A stretch of 64,000 bases of DNA. Source: Trogon surrucura (taxonomy: Eukaryota; Chordata; Aves; Trogoniformes; Trogonidae). The translations under genes and the position numbers were made by a program. The notes beneath the pieces are model-generated. The model worked only from the letters and a program-made list of their open reading frames with translations. It was not told the DNA's origin and did no database searches. Position 1 is the first letter of the stretch. Each line of letters starts with the position of its first letter. The DNA is taken from NCBI GenBank assembly GCA_020746105.1, contig CM036628.1:1498001-1562000 (forward strand). The letters are read 5' to 3'. This document shows positions 1 to 13,255 of this stretch, in pieces.

Positions 1-1482
1 TTCAGGAGAGGTTAGAGCAGCGAGAACAAAAAAAAATGATCTGTAAGACAGGAGCACAGCAGAGTTTGAATTTTTCATTGAGGAGACTAGATAAAAGAAG
101 TTGGCCGCTCGCAGAAACACTTGCCTCATGAAGAAAACATCACGCCTGGGAAAGCGCGCCGGTCTGGGGCACCTCGTCACGCGCGTGTCCCTGCCGGTGG
201 CCGCTGGGGCTGGGGACTGGAGCAGGGGCCTTATCGGTGGAAATTAAATTCAGAGGAGGAGCTTTATTCTCTTTTTTTTTTTTTTTTTTATTTCATCTGG
301 AGAAGCCGTAAGAGGCTACATTGCTATAGTTGGTTCTCTCACAGCTCACTTTTACAGAAATTGTGAAGCTTTTATTCGTGAAGCAGCTACTTGGAGCAGG
401 TGTCCATGTGCAGGTTTATAGGAAGGCAAGAGACCCTTACTTTGGGTGGTGATGCCAGCAGGACCAGGGCTTCTATTACCTGTCCTGCCTTCCAGATGCT
501 CCCTTGGAGCAGTGAGATTTTTTTTTTTTTCCTAGATCTATGTAAGGTTAAAAAAAAAAAATCCCATTGCTGACTTTTCTGAAATGGTTTAAATGGGCAC
601 CGTTAGAGGCGTAACTCAAAGCTGCGCTGCCAGCCAAGGGTTTGGTGGCTGAACTGACTCAGACTGGAAATGCTTTAGCTCAGCCCCTCCAGAGGAATTG
701 CCTCGTCCTCCTACTGACAGCGATTTTAAGGCAGGTTTTGTACAGGCTGGGGGGTCACACTACATCACACGGACTGCAAAGCGCCGCACAAGTGTGACGA
801 GAGCAGCGGCTCTGACCGAGTCATTTACAGCCGTGGAAGTCGCTGCTGTCGTTATCTCAGAAAGTCCTTTGTCCCTGGCGATTTCTTCATCCCCGGCGAG
901 CGCTGCCTTGTCGAGATAAACGGCCTGAGCAGAGCCTCATGGAGCTGTATTGCCCAGGTCGTTTTAATATCAATTTGATGCCGGCTGACCTGGCCGTTTG
1001 CTACCTTTTCCACCATCAGTCACTCCCGCGCAGCCCAGCCCGCAGGGTTGGCTGAGTTTTTATTTCAGTCAAAGGTGTTTTAGCACATCCTAAAGAGGAA
1101 TTGCTTTCCAATTTGTTTCGGTTTGGCTGGAGCCAAGCTCTGGCGTGTGGGTGTCCATGGCCAGAGCCTGCGCCACCAGGCAACAGCCCCGGCGCCCGTC
1201 AGGTGGGTGAGGAACAGGGAGGGTTATTCTCTCATCCTGGAGCTGCAACCACGTTGCCCGCCTGCCTTAAGAGAGCCCTTAGCCCACCCGCTGGTTTTTT
1301 GAGGGAGTATGTGACCAATGCACTGATTGCCTCAAAGTTTCGCTCCCCAACAGATACAGGGCAGCAAGAGAGGAGTCCCTGGCCAGCCCTGCTGCTGCGG
1401 TGGTTTCACGCTATACAAAGGAAATCCAGAGTCTTTGGACCGGGAAAAGAAAATAGGAGCAAATGCAATAAGTACCCGTAGC
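1..1482. other. Non-coding, no gene recognised
   Basis: I see no coding exon, RNA gene or recognisable mobile element here. A pure T run of 18 lies at 272-289, with shorter T and A runs at about 518-530 and 550-560. The open frames in this stretch are short, overlap on both strands and resemble no protein family I know. The base composition is mixed and ordinary for bird intergenic DNA. Confidence 0.6.
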
Positions 1483-1720
1483 TGCGGCGAGAGCCGAGAC
1501 GGGTGACGCGGTCTCCGGTTCCGCCCCCTACGGACCGCGAGCGCGCGGGCTCCCCGCAAAGCCACCACGCTTGGTCCCACCGAATCACCGCCGGAAGGCA
1601 CCTGCTTGTTTGCCCGTGACAGTAAAGGTGACTGCAAAGGTGACGCTGAAAGGGCTTTGCCGTGCAAGGTACGTATCCTGCCCGCGGCGCGCGCAGCCCG
1701 CTCGGCAGGATCACTGGGGG
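1483..1720. promoter_or_regulatory. CpG-dense cluster, possible orphan CpG island
   Basis: CpG dinucleotides are packed closely, about 17 by eye in the first 80 bases, with a second group near 1680-1710. A GC-box-like CCGCCCCCT occurs near 1523. Most of the window is CpG-poor, so the block stands out. Unmethylated CpG clusters in birds often mark promoters or enhancers, but no coding exon with a splice donor is recognisable on either strand nearby. The function is inferred from composition only. Confidence 0.4.
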
Positions 1721-4576
1721 CAGAAGGAGACGGATGGAGGGAAAAAAGCAAGAAACCTTGCTGTGCCGCTGTGAGCCGGCGTTGCTAGCGCAGCTACGTC
1801 GGCCTTATTTTTACTGTCTCGATGCACCATTAAACGAGTTTGATCTTTTTTTTTTTTGGTTGCCTGATTACAGAGCTGAGCGGTTCCAGCCTCACACATA
1901 ATTTAGTGCTACCCGGGGCCTCCATTAGTGACATCCCTGGACAGCGAGAAGCGACTTGTTTCCTACACTACGGGTTTTATGCTGGAGCGGGTGGTAATGA
2001 CACAAGGGAAACAGGCGGTTGGGTTTTTCCCAGCCAGTTCTTGCACCCTGGGCACGCTGCCCCCGCTGATTTACCAACACGTGCGGGATTTGGGGCAGCA
2101 GGGACCGCGTCCGTGTTTTCTCCTGGGGGATGGAAAAGAAATCGGAGCCCGGACAAAAGAGACAGCGAAGCTCCTGTTCACTGTTGAAGTGTTCCTCCAC
2201 CCTCCTCAGACAAAACCTAGAGTTAGAGGCTAGAAGCGGGGTCAGGAGCTAGTGGGGATGTTTTAGGGTTAAGGAGTAAGAGTCCCCCAAAAAGCCAGAG
2301 GTAACAACCCTGGGGCAGAGCGATGTGGAGACTGCTCAGCACCAGGTTCTGCCCTGACTCTCGTTTTTTCAGCTTTTCATGAAAAAAGCAATACCCAGTC
2401 ATGCAGCAGGTTAAAGGCCATGCTTACCGTGTCCCAAACGCAAACAAAAAGCTTTCACTGGAAGAGAAAAGCTGATAAAAACTGCTGTAAAAAGTACAGT
2501 TTGAATTTTACCCCCTCCCAGTTATAATTCCCAGGCTGGAGGATGAGAAATTCAGCGAGGGCAGCAGAAAAAGGGCGTTGCCTTCAGCGATGGGCATTAT
2601 TTATCCCCGCACCAAACTGGCACGAACCGTTCGGAAGAGCAGGATCTGTTCCCTTGGCTGCGCTAACACGTACAGCCGCCACCAGGTGTGCAGAGAGGCT
2701 GAAGCCCAGCAGAAATACTGTGACGAGCTATCGCTGTGCCAATGGAAACAGATGGTTTAAATAAACAGCCGCGGCTCTGCAGCGTTTCTATCCAAACATT
2801 GCGGCGGAGATCCTTCAAGGGAAACTAAGCATAAAAAAAAAATATAAAAACCCCCACCAGCGAGCAAAGCCCATCGCAGTTGCTGCCCCTGCCCGGTCTA
2901 GCGGAGCGCTCGGAGCAGATTGCAGGCTAAGCGGGCTGTAAAAAGGTTTAGCAAGTGAAGGCAGCATTAACGACACGGTAACGCTTGTCTAAGGAAAATA
3001 TAGCGATGTGGTTTTTTGGTGGGTTGCTCCTCTTGATTTGTGGTTCATACCAAGTCAAGCTGCTCTTGAAGAAGCGTTGCTCTTACTCGGCGCCTGGGAA
3101 TAGTTTGGTGCTAAAGCCAGAGAATGATCAGGCTGGAAGAGCAAGGTGGTGGGAAGAGGGGACAGCATTTCAAGCATGCCAGGGTGTGACATTTCAGCAG
3201 GATTGGAAGGGAACAGAAATGCCAAGGGCTCACGGAGTCTCCTGTGATCTCTGTGCCTCGCTAACACCTGCCTCTTGCTGCCTGGCTGGATGCTCCCACG
3301 GCCACCCCAAACCGCAGCGCTGGACATGCATAACCCCACCAACCCTCTCTGAAGAAGCAGTAAGTGTTTCTGGCAGGACAGTTCTAGCTCCTGGTCTCAA
3401 AGAGCAGCCTGTGCAGGCTGCCCAATGCCACGTGTCCCTGGTCCATCCTTGGTGGCCCATGGCCAGCGCGTCCCTTGGCCAGCCAGCTCGCTGTCTCCTG
3501 GCCTGGAGAGATGCCAGAAGCCGTGTTCTCCTTTCCCTTCCTCTCTCTTCCTTTCCTCTTTGCTTTTTAAATTTCTCTCTCTCTAGTTAACTCATTGCCC
3601 TCTCGCTTCCCAGACACATCTTGCTTGTACAGCTTGTTCAGAAAAGGCAGAATTCTGTCATCGCCCTCGGTCTTCCTGCTCTGACCAGCAGCAGAGCTCT
3701 AAATCCTTGATGATTCACAAGCTCCTCTGCTTTCTACTCCTGGTTTTTAAAGTGCGCTGCAATTTACAGGCAAAAAAAAATTCCCCTTTCTCATTATCTG
3801 GCAGCCTGATGGCATCACAGAAATCAAGCTCGGTGCGTGCCTCCATTTGTGACAAGGACGCTGCTGTAACGTTAGTTCTGCAACGTTGCAATGGCTGAGA
3901 CAAAGCCACGAGCGAGTCATTTAGACACCAGCGTTCCTTCCAGTGACATTAGTTCTTGTTATTCGCGTAACGGCGCCTAGAAACCCAGCGCAGATTGGGA
4001 CAGCGTTGTGCTCGCACACACACCCCCTCATTCATTTTACTAACGAGAAAAATCAGCACACCAAGACTGGAGGGTGTCCTGACGCTGCAACTTCTTGTTC
4101 CACCTCTTATTTCGCCCCCTCCAAGCTCTGCACACCTTGCCCCCTGCCCAGGTGCGAGGGGACGAGCTGTTGGGGTTGCAGCTGAAGGTGCACCTGGGTT
4201 AAGGACATTAAGTAGGCGGGTTACGAGCTGCTAATTTATTAGCACTGAGCCAGGCACAGAGGGGAAAACTGCTGCTGCAGCTGGTGAGAAAAGGCACCAC
4301 TTCCAGGAGCAGTGGTACCCGATAGCGACCAGCGGCTGATGCACGTAGCACTTTGCAAAAGACATTTGTGACTCCTGATGGTGGGAATAAAACCTGAGCT
4401 CTGGTGCTACGAGCGAAGAGCACTGAGCAAGGAGCCACAACAACGAAATGAGTGAGGAGGACAAAAAAAGTGCATCTCGGACTAGACAGTAACTGGGACC
4501 TCCCTTAGAATAACTGTGAATGGAATGGATGAGACTGAGCAAAAGTCCTCCTATGAGCTGCTGAAAACCAACCAGG
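1721..4576. other. Non-coding, no gene recognised
   Basis: No exon or repeat family is recognised. A T run sits at about 1848-1858. The longest plus-strand open frame of the left part (3006-3590 from its first ATG) lies here, but it has no recognisable domain and reads into a pyrimidine-rich stretch at about 3530-3586. I treat it as a chance frame. Confidence 0.55.
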
Positions 4577-4630
4577 CATAAACCATAAATCAGTCAGGTT
4601 GGGAAAGACTTCGAAGCTCAGATCCATTGC
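4577..4630 (-). mobile_element. Possible decayed CR1 3' end
   Basis: The stretch CAGGTTGGGAAAGACTTCGA followed by AGCTCAGATCCATTG resembles the reverse complement of a CR1 3' terminus (usually tail repeats, then GGTTGGAAGGGACC, then an AGATCATC...TCCA block). The tail repeats are reduced to imperfect ATAAAYCA-like units. Divergence is high and no upstream CR1 coding segment is visible. It may be a very old copy or a chance resemblance. Confidence 0.3.
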
Positions 4631-7600
4631 CCTGGCCCATCTCTCCCCATTCCCTGGGCTGCAGTAATGCCTCCCCCTCTATTTCTTCCGTGCAAAGGCT
4701 TCTGCTGGCACCACTGAGCAGTGAGCTCTAGGCCAGAGAGAAACACCGAGATGTTTCGAGCCGTGGGCTTCTGCCGAGCAAGAAGCTGGGTCGGGGTTTT
4801 GTTCTTTCCAGACGTGACGTACCCATAAATTCCCAGTTCCATCGAGGTTATATATTGCCTACAACCCCCTCATTTCGCCAGAGTCAGTCAGGGTTTTACT
4901 GTCGACTTGCAGGATTTCAGCCTTTCTTGGGAAGTAAAACTCTACGTGTATTTAGAGGCAGCTTTAGTACTTAATTGGAGGGGGTGGAAAACCCCACAAA
5001 ACCCACCCTACATGAAATGCTGCAGAAAGAATACGGTTGCTTAGGCAGCAGCATGGCTGCCTGGCAAGGCTGGTATCTCAAGGGTGCTTTAGTGAGCTAA
5101 AAATAAGTTTGTTAAAGGAAAACAAAGTCTACATCCAACAAAGATGTGAGAAGGATAATGGCAAAGAGATGAACCCACAACAAAACAGGAGAAAGCTCCT
5201 TTTCTGTGCTGAAACCACAGAAGGGGTAAAGTTCTGCTGCTGAGAAATAAAAGGGTTTTAGGAACCGCGGCGTAGAGAAATAATATTTTGAGGAAACCCT
5301 TGGCTACAGCAAAGTTCACATTAACAACACAGAATTAAAAGAAAGGGCTACATCATACGAGCCTTACTGATGGTTGTGCTACATTCTCGTACAATTAATC
5401 CTTGTGCTCAGGGCTGTTCCTCCAGCTTGTACTTACGCAAAGCCCTGCGAGGCACAGCTAAAATTAGTCACATTGGCTGGGGAAGAGTTGCACAATCTAG
5501 CCACAAATTAGCAGATCCAGTGGATGATGCTTGACATTGTCCAAAAGTCCTTAGTTCCCAACTCAAAAATAAAGCTGGTCTGGAAACTAGAACTTGGCAG
5601 AAAAACAAGTGAAATCTCAAAATAGTACGCGGCTGCATGCTCTTAGTACTCAGAGTGCTAGCTAAATGATTTAATTAGCTTGTGTTACTGAAAAGCAAAC
5701 TTTTAATACTCTCTCCTCCAAATTCTCATCTCGCCAGTTGGTAAGATGATGCATTTTTAGATGCCTGAACTCTTCCTAAACCCCAAAGAGCTGGAAGCTT
5801 CGCAGCAGCAATAACCACAAGTGCCAGCACGCCGTCATTTCCCCATCCTCATCATCCTCATCTGGCGCCGCGCAGAGAAACACGCGTTGAAACGCGCCGG
5901 CAAGAAACAACCTTGGTCCACGGTTGTCATTTCCATTGTGTCAGAAAGACCCTGAAGGCAGCCCCATTTGAGCCTCCAGCTGCTTTTCAAAAATCAAAGC
6001 TTTACATGGAGATGACCCAAACTGGCCAGCTAGTTGACAGCTGGCCAGCAAAATCTACCTGGGGGGCTGCTGAGGGGGGGAAAAAAACACCCGGGAAAGT
6101 GAAGTTTTGATTTCAGGGAGGGGCTGAAACACCCATTGCCTGTCGGCGCTGGGCCTGCTCATCAGCTTCATTTCCATCAGAAGGAGGACACATCCAACCC
6201 AGCGCCCATTAAAGCCCATCTGCACTTAAAATAGGACCAATAAAAAAATTCTTTCAAATTGAGCCATCTACACTTTTTTTTTTTTTTCTCTCTCTCTCTC
6301 TCTAGGAGCGTCATTCTTATCTTCTGGATGGGCGTTAGACTTTTAGAGAGAAAGCGGGGGAAGAAGGGTTCTTCTCTCCCGAAAGCAATAGCATCTTTGG
6401 CTTGAGACGTCCAGGCAAAGATGCTGAGAAAATAATGCCAAGCCATTCCACTGGGTTAACCTTTGGAGCCATCCCCTTTGTCTGCTGCAGTGCTGCTTTC
6501 TCAACTATACATCTGTGTTCAAAAGAAAAAAACAATCAAAAAACCCACCTGGAAAGTACTCTCGAGAGAAGCATTCATGCCAAAAGAGGACCTGTATTGT
6601 AGCCAGAGCTTCTTGAGATCAATACAGAAAATAAATACCGTTGGAAGTGGTTTTGAAAGGAGACGCACTTTGTATGACAACAACTCCATTTCATTTCTAA
6701 GTCCCAATTCTTTCCCTAGCATTTCTCTACAACAATAGATTGATGAGGGGGTTTTTTGACCAAAAATAAATTCCCCGAGTCGGGCTACAACCTGTTATCC
6801 TGTTCTGATTGCCTCTTAGGTGCTTGTTACTAATGGAGAAAAAAAAAATAAAATACCCTTTTCTTCTTCACAGAATACTGGAAACGCAGAAAGTTTGTAT
6901 TTTTGACGCAGAGCAGGAAAGAATTTGATGGTTTGCTTTCGGGCAACTTACGCTCTATCAGTATTTTCATTTAACTGTGCATGTGGCAGCCTTGTTTTCT
7001 GTACATATGCTTTGTAGCTTACAAAAAGCAGGGAGGAGAGACTGCTTTAAGTGGCCGCAAACAAATCTTGTGAAATCAGTTAACACGTTAATGAATTAAA
7101 GAGCCTTATCATTTCACATTTCTTCTCCTTTCTAACGGAAGGGCAAAAGGTTTCTGTGGTTTGTTATTGCCGTGAGCTTCGCCAATTATATTTCTCATGT
7201 CGTTGGCCCCAGAAATGGAAGGAAAACACGAAATACGGGTTTTATTCCCCACATGTACGAGAGACTGGGCAAAACGCTCGAGAAAGGGGTTCCAGGTGGG
7301 AACCAACATAGCGAAGCGCTCCTGGGCCCCGTTGTTGCCCAGCCCGTAGGAAGAAGGATGCTGCTGAGGAGCAGGAGGGAAGGAAGGAGGATTGACTCGG
7401 GAGGAGAGGCAAAGCATCCCTCCGGCACTCGCCTCGTGTCTCGTCACATTAACAAATCCCACACCGAGTACGTCGGAGGTGAAAAGGGAGAAGGGAGGGA
7501 TAAGGAATGCCTAATCCAACCCCAGCTCCTCCACCTACTCAGTTTCCTAATGACAAGGCTGCAAAAAAAAAATCTGGTGAATTGTATTTCCCTTCAAGTC

Positions 7601-10600
7601 TGCAGCCTCCCTCCCCAGATTTGGCTGCTGGGGTGAGTAGTGGTGCCAAGAAACCAGCCGGGAACAGAAGGTTATTCCTTCATGACTCTTATAGACACGT
7701 GGGTTTGGGGTTGGGATGCAAGTTGGTGGTTTTTTTTTCTTTTTGGTCTTCTCACATTTATGATTTCAATAAAGAAAAGCTATTCAATGCCTAGAAGAGA
7801 GTCGTTTCCACCTCAATACCCTGATCAAACCCATCCAGCGGAGCATCCACGAATGCCGTATTTCAGCTGGAAGTAAGATGCAAGGAATCCAGAGGGGTTT
7901 CACCACATGATATTATTTTCATTTCAGTGGGCACATACATCATATCCATCAGATGGATAGAAGTATCATTCTCCTTATGGCACCGAGTAAGATACTTCTA
8001 AGAGTCGATGCCAACGGCCAAGCAGCTGCACAGGTCTCCAGAAGCAGCACGTAACTCTCTTAGAGCAATAAGACAACACCTCTGTCCATCCCAGGGTCAA
8101 GGATCAGCACGTACACAAGCATAAACGTGCAGGAATTCCCTTCTCCAGCCAGGCATTACCCTTAGGTCCCCGTTTTCCTGAGTGCCAGACTCTGAGAGAG
8201 CCAGGAGGCAGAGCAGAAGGATGCGTGGGTGGCTGCGGGGAGGGGAAAAGGGGGCTGAGAGTGGTGTTCTGTGGTGATTAGTTTCTTCATCTCTGATTGA
8301 GACTCTTCTAGCTTTTATTAACAGCTCTTTTAAATGGTTTGGAGGCTGGGAGCGGCGGAGAAGAGACTTCCAATAGCTACTTCCTACAAGATGATGACTC
8401 AGAAGGAGAGTCACTGGGGGATTTTGATTGAAAAATCTGCATGACATAGCAGGTTTCACTCAAAATAACAAGAAAATTAAATATCCTTATGCTATTGTAG
8501 CAAACAGGTTAATGAGCAAGCACACATCTGGTCTAAAAATGCTTCCTAAAGCAAAAGCTCTGTAAACGAGACAGACTTTGCCGAGCAACAAGGAAAATAC
8601 CCGTATTCATCTTGCGGCTCCCCCAACTCTTACCAACCTTGCACTATTTTATGTGCTCCTTAGGATCTTAGGATGCAACACAAAATGTGAGAGGTCCATA
8701 GGTCAAGCATATTAGCAAAAAGAACTTCAGCATTCACGCCAGAAATAAAGATTAAAGGGTCACCATTTGCAGCATATCCCATTAATTAGCGGTACTAAGT
8801 TCAGGAGGCCGAAAATAAGCATTTTTTCCCCCCCGTCCATTCTACGAAGAGTCGAAGAATTGGAAAGAAACTGGAAAGAGGTGAGCTGTGAGCGGGAGGG
8901 ACACGTTGCCCTTTGCAGTACAGAAGCAACAACGCCTCTGCCCAGGTTGGGTATTCAAGGGGTGCGAGTTGTTACTACTGACACGGCGCAAGGGATGAAC
9001 ATAGCTACAGACAGAGCTAGAAAATAGCAAAAAAATCGATCTAATAAACAAAAGTCAGGCTGCAAAAGCAAAGGCGGCTGCGGTGCAGATGGGGGGAACC
9101 TGTTGCCAACCCGTGGGGACAGCGGGGAGGAGAGCTCCCCCCCCCCCAGCTATTCTCATCCCGGTGGCAGATGGAGGAGACAGGTTGTACTTTCTCAGGA
9201 AAAACACTTTGGCAATGAGAGGAAGGGTGTGATCCTGACTTACAAAGCAAGGAGCTGTTCCGGAGCTGCGCAAACAAGGGTAAGGAGCAAGGCACTGGCC
9301 TTTATTTTAGCAGAGAAACAAAATTAATCTTCCTTACCATTGGCTGGGTTGATCTCTCCAGGTGAGGTAACGCCTCATTTCTTGCTCTCTCTCTTGCTGG
9401 GGCTTGATATTCAAAGGTTTCGCACAGGTCTCCTTTAATGCACTAAAAATAAAGTATTTTGAAAGGATTAATGACAAATGGGATGGAGCCGGCACCGCAG
9501 CAACCAGGGAACAGCAGTTACAATCAGGGGAGGGTCTGAAGCAGTCTGCAAAAACAGCCATTTCTTTTTATAGAAAGAATTGCAACAGCCCAGGGAGGAT
9601 GCCCAACTATATATAATGTAATACACATATATAGAAATAGGACTGATGGGGAGGGAAAGGAAAGCCCAGTGCTCCTTTGATGGGGAGGACCCATCGTGTG
9701 TGCAGAAATTTCCTCCCTCCTCTTTGAAAATGAGCTCAACTTTATGCTCACCCACCCCACGGTCAGCATTTCAGCTTGCTGAGGAGACAAAAAGCACAGA
9801 AAACGAGAGAAAGAGTTAATGAAATTTAATTAATTTAAAAAAAAAAATGAGCTCTGAAGCAAAATTGTGGCAATTACCCCTAACTCCTCAGTAGGCTAAA
9901 TGCAGATAATTGGTGCTACAGCCAGACAGGCACGAACCCTCGTGGAAACCTGTGATTAAAGGCCAGGTTTCAATTTGTGGGAGGAAGACGGGGTAGGGAG
10001 GCACAGCGGGAGGAGGGCTTCGTCTGGAGGACACAGGTGACCCCATGGTTGCCAAGACACCCCCAAAAAGGAGATCTCATTGTTTGTGTTCAAGATCATT
10101 TTGCTTCAAAAGAGCAAATACAGAAGAGGGGAAGGCTCTGCCCAGAAGGGCCCATCCATGACCGTATTTTTTAAATATACAAAACCAAAATGCAACCACC
10201 TGGAGAAGCAATTTAAGATCCACTTTGAATCCTACAAAACAAGAGGAAGGCTTTGCTCTCACCTTTGGATGGGTTTAATTTCTCTTTGCAACAACCCAAG
10301 CATCAACAACTCCATTTTGCACCTTTCCAGGCTTCCACAAACAGAGACCTCAAGTCTTGCTGGTGCGCATCCGGCTTTTTAAACGGATAAAAATCTACCA
10401 CAAGAGGAGGCAGGATCTGCCTCCACCACCCAAGATTGCACAGGCCCCTTTTCCCACTTCCTCCCAGTCCCACGCACGATGCTACACCTATTGTCAGGGC
10501 TCTTATTAGCAAAGCAGCGCTGCTCCAAGTGGTGTACCCATCCGAGCTTTTGTTATCTCGAGGTCCCTTAGGGCTCATTAAAGGTCTGAATTAGCCGACT

Positions 10601-11631
10601 GTCCACAGCCCTAATTAGTACTTCAGCTCTCTGGGAAGCAGCCAGGGCTTTTTTAACCGTTGCTCCTCGCCTGTGGCATCAGCTCCCTTCGCAATTTGGA
10701 GCGTGCAATCTGCAACTTCGAGAGCTTTTTGAGCTGAGACCGAGGCAGGCATTTATCCCCTTGCTGCGCTGCTTCTAGTTATTAATAATTGTAATGGCCA
10801 GCCCTGGAGAGAGCCCAGCAGGACACTCTGGAAACGTCTCTGTGAGGCTGCTCTCCCAAAAAAGCAGAGGGAGGTTGTGAGGTACAAACACCTACCGTGG
10901 AGCTTTACGATGGGTGAAGTACGAGAAAGGCTCCACACGAGGGTGGCAACACGTATAGGTCTCAGCCCTTGCAAACCTGGAGGAGGAAGCATTTGATCTG
11001 TCATTTTTTCACCAAAAAAAACCCCACAAAAAAACCAGCTGAGTGCTCATCACTGTAATAGGGAAGTGTGCCTCGCTGAGCCTTAAGCCAGACTCTTAAA
11101 TCAGAAAAATACTCCATAGGTAACTTTGAGAAGGGTCCTGCTGCAAATATTTCAGAATGAAGAAGGCTGGTCCAAAAACTCTTTTTAACTTCTCAACACA
11201 GCGTTATCACACCAGAAAGACGAGTTGAACCCTCGGGAGCGTGGGGCAGCTTTGGCACTCGTCACCCATCCCAGCTGACAATCGGGTCCTAAGGATCTGT
11301 TCACCAAGAAATCACAGTAGCTTTTATTCCATACTGGAAGCAAGTATGAACGGAGACCAACATCTGCAGTTCCACTTCCCAGAGCAGCACTGAAAAATGT
11401 TGGGAAATCATCCGGGACCTTCGCTATATATGTCATGTCCCCTGTCCCACTGGCCTGGCAGTCACTCTCTTGCTTTCTCACTCACCTGCAGCAGACAGCT
11501 GAACAACAAAGAAATGCAAATTATTCACGTCTCTCTCTGTTAGCCCCCACCTTTGGTTCGTGAACTTGCCATTTCTTACAGTAACTCTCCAAGACAGCAA
11601 CGGAATTTCAGAGCAGCGCTCGCAGGGCTTC
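4631..11631. other. Non-coding, no gene recognised
   Basis: I see no coding exon. A T run of 14 followed by eight CT units lies at 6274-6303. A small CpG group occurs at about 5865-5905. Stretches at about 9830-9960 and 10540-10640 are AT-rich with homeodomain-like CTAATTAG or TTAATTAATTT cores and look like vertebrate conserved non-coding DNA by texture, but conservation cannot be judged from one sequence. Confidence 0.5.
6274..6303. repeat. Poly-T / (CT)n compound microsatellite
   Basis: Fourteen T residues are followed directly by eight CT dinucleotides and then TAGG. It resembles a polypyrimidine tract plus acceptor AG. No open frame with family resemblance follows, so I read it as a simple repeat. 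Confidence 0.9.
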
Positions 11632-11744
11632 ACGAGGTCGGACCCCGTCTGCGGCCGTCGCGGCGTTAGCGGGGTCAGCGCAGCTTCCGGACGCGGCTCG
11701 CGGCGCACGCATCACGCGCGCCGCTCCGATTAGCGCAGAAGTCC
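11632..11744. promoter_or_regulatory. Very dense short CpG cluster
   Basis: About two dozen CpG dinucleotides fall in roughly 113 bases by hand count, including runs such as ACGCGGCTCGCGGCGC and CACGCGCGCCGC. This is the densest CpG stretch I found outside the 1.5-kb cluster. The flanks return quickly to CpG-poor, AT-richer DNA. It could be an unmethylated enhancer or an orphan promoter. No exon with a start codon and splice donor is recognisable beside it on either strand. Confidence 0.45.
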
Positions 11745-12443
11745 GGGCCTTCTGCAATCAGGCCAGCTTATGGCTTTAGGCTCCCCACTTGAAATTAAAA
11801 ATAGTTGGCCTTTGCTTTACTGAAGGCTCGGGCAGCGGTGACCTTTTGCGTCCGTTAAGGATCTCCTGCGACGTGCCCCTTGACATTTAGAAGATGCGTC
11901 TCTCGACTCCGACGAGCTGCTCTCGCTCCGCTCTCTAATCTCTGATGGTTTTAGCTTGTGGTATTTTCTCTAGGACCAGCCCTGCTGTGGAGCATGTCTG
12001 AAGCAAGGAGTTTCTTCCCATGCTTTGTACTCAGCAGAGATGGGTAGTGCATGGCTGCGCCCAGGACAGGCACCGAATAAAGAGCTACAGACACTCCTCG
12101 CTGCACCCACCCCTCAGCAAATCGAGGGCCTCCGCTATTTTTATTGACCACAGGGAGTGAAACGTAAAATAGGAAGGCACAGCGTAGAAACTGCAGACTG
12201 ACACCAGTAGCAGGTGCCTTGCTTTTGTCATTTTCAAACGTCTGTCTGTAAGAAACCTTCCCTCAAAGGATCCAAGTCAGAGCACAGCTTATAAAAGAAA
12301 AAGTCAACTTCACCACGTCCACTTACAAGCAGAATTTCCCACCAGTTACCTTCTACTCAAAACAGTGGTCAGCAGTGGAGACACAGAGGCTTCATGCCCC
12401 AGAGCAATCCCATCTATGGTTAAAGTCAACAAGAACACCAAGA
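11745..12443. other. Non-coding, no gene recognised
   Basis: No exon or repeat is recognised. The first 200 bases, with AATTAAAAATAG and CTTTGCTTTACTG-like segments, resemble conserved non-coding sequence in texture, but this is only an impression. Confidence 0.5.
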
Positions 12444-12500
12444 ATTCATAGAATCATTAATGTATGACAAGACCTCTAAGATCACCTTAGCCCACGATCT
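12444..12500 (-). mobile_element. Decayed CR1 3' terminal stub
   Basis: The sequence reads TTCATAGAATCATTAATG, a few diverged bases, then AAGACCTCTAAGATCA, which matches the reverse complement of a CR1 3' terminus (tail repeat, then the AGATCATC block). Only about 57 bases are recognisable and the GGTTGGA core is mutated. The copy is 5'-truncated and old, with no coding portion left. Confidence 0.65.
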
Positions 12501-13255
12501 TCTAGTCAAGTGTGGAGTGGTGCTTCCAAGCAGTTTACCTGCTTATCCTCCCATCTGTGGGAGGAGATGTCCCTAGTTCACACAACTTTTACAGCAGGTT
12601 GAATCCAAATGATTCTGTATTCTTTTTAATTAAAAAAAATAAAAATAAAAAAAAATCACATCCTGTCCTTAAATGTCATCCTGACAACAACAGCGGTGAA
12701 AGCGTACCAGCAATTTCAGATCATTCCTTTCAAAGAAACAAGAGTCATTTCAGTTTCCGCAATAAGCACAGAAATAATTTTCTGCGAAAGAGAAAGGACA
12801 CCAATATTTACCGTCAGTGGTGCAGAAGAAATTCCTCAATTACTCACAGCCCACGTGCAGGCGTAAGGCAGAAAACAGCACCGATTACAAAAGCCTTTCT
12901 TGCGTAACTTCTCTGAAGAAAGATTGTCAATTTTTTTTCCACCGTTAAGTACTGAGAATGTATCCATTCGAGAAAATAAGTGGAACATAACACAGGCAAA
13001 AGACAATTGTGAAAACAAGACACTAATTTTGCGATGTAATAGAGCCGATGACAACTCAAGTGGCACATCAGACTAGGACAAAGGTTCATTCATTACAAAG
13101 AACGTACGTACTTTTCTGCCAGTGCAGTAAATAATGACAGATGTGGTGGAAAGGACATTTTTTCTCTGTGGTCACCAACAACCCGAACCATGGAAATGGC
13201 CAAGTGTCTCCAACGACCAGCTGGAAGGGGACCCATGCGTTGATATCCCTGAAGA

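Noticed and set aside
2985-3590. Open frame of about 200 codons on plus
   Set aside because: It begins with a non-ATG codon (first ATG at 3006). It has a short hydrophobic start but no known domain, and it ends in a pyrimidine-rich tract. A frame of this length is expected about once by chance in 64 kb.
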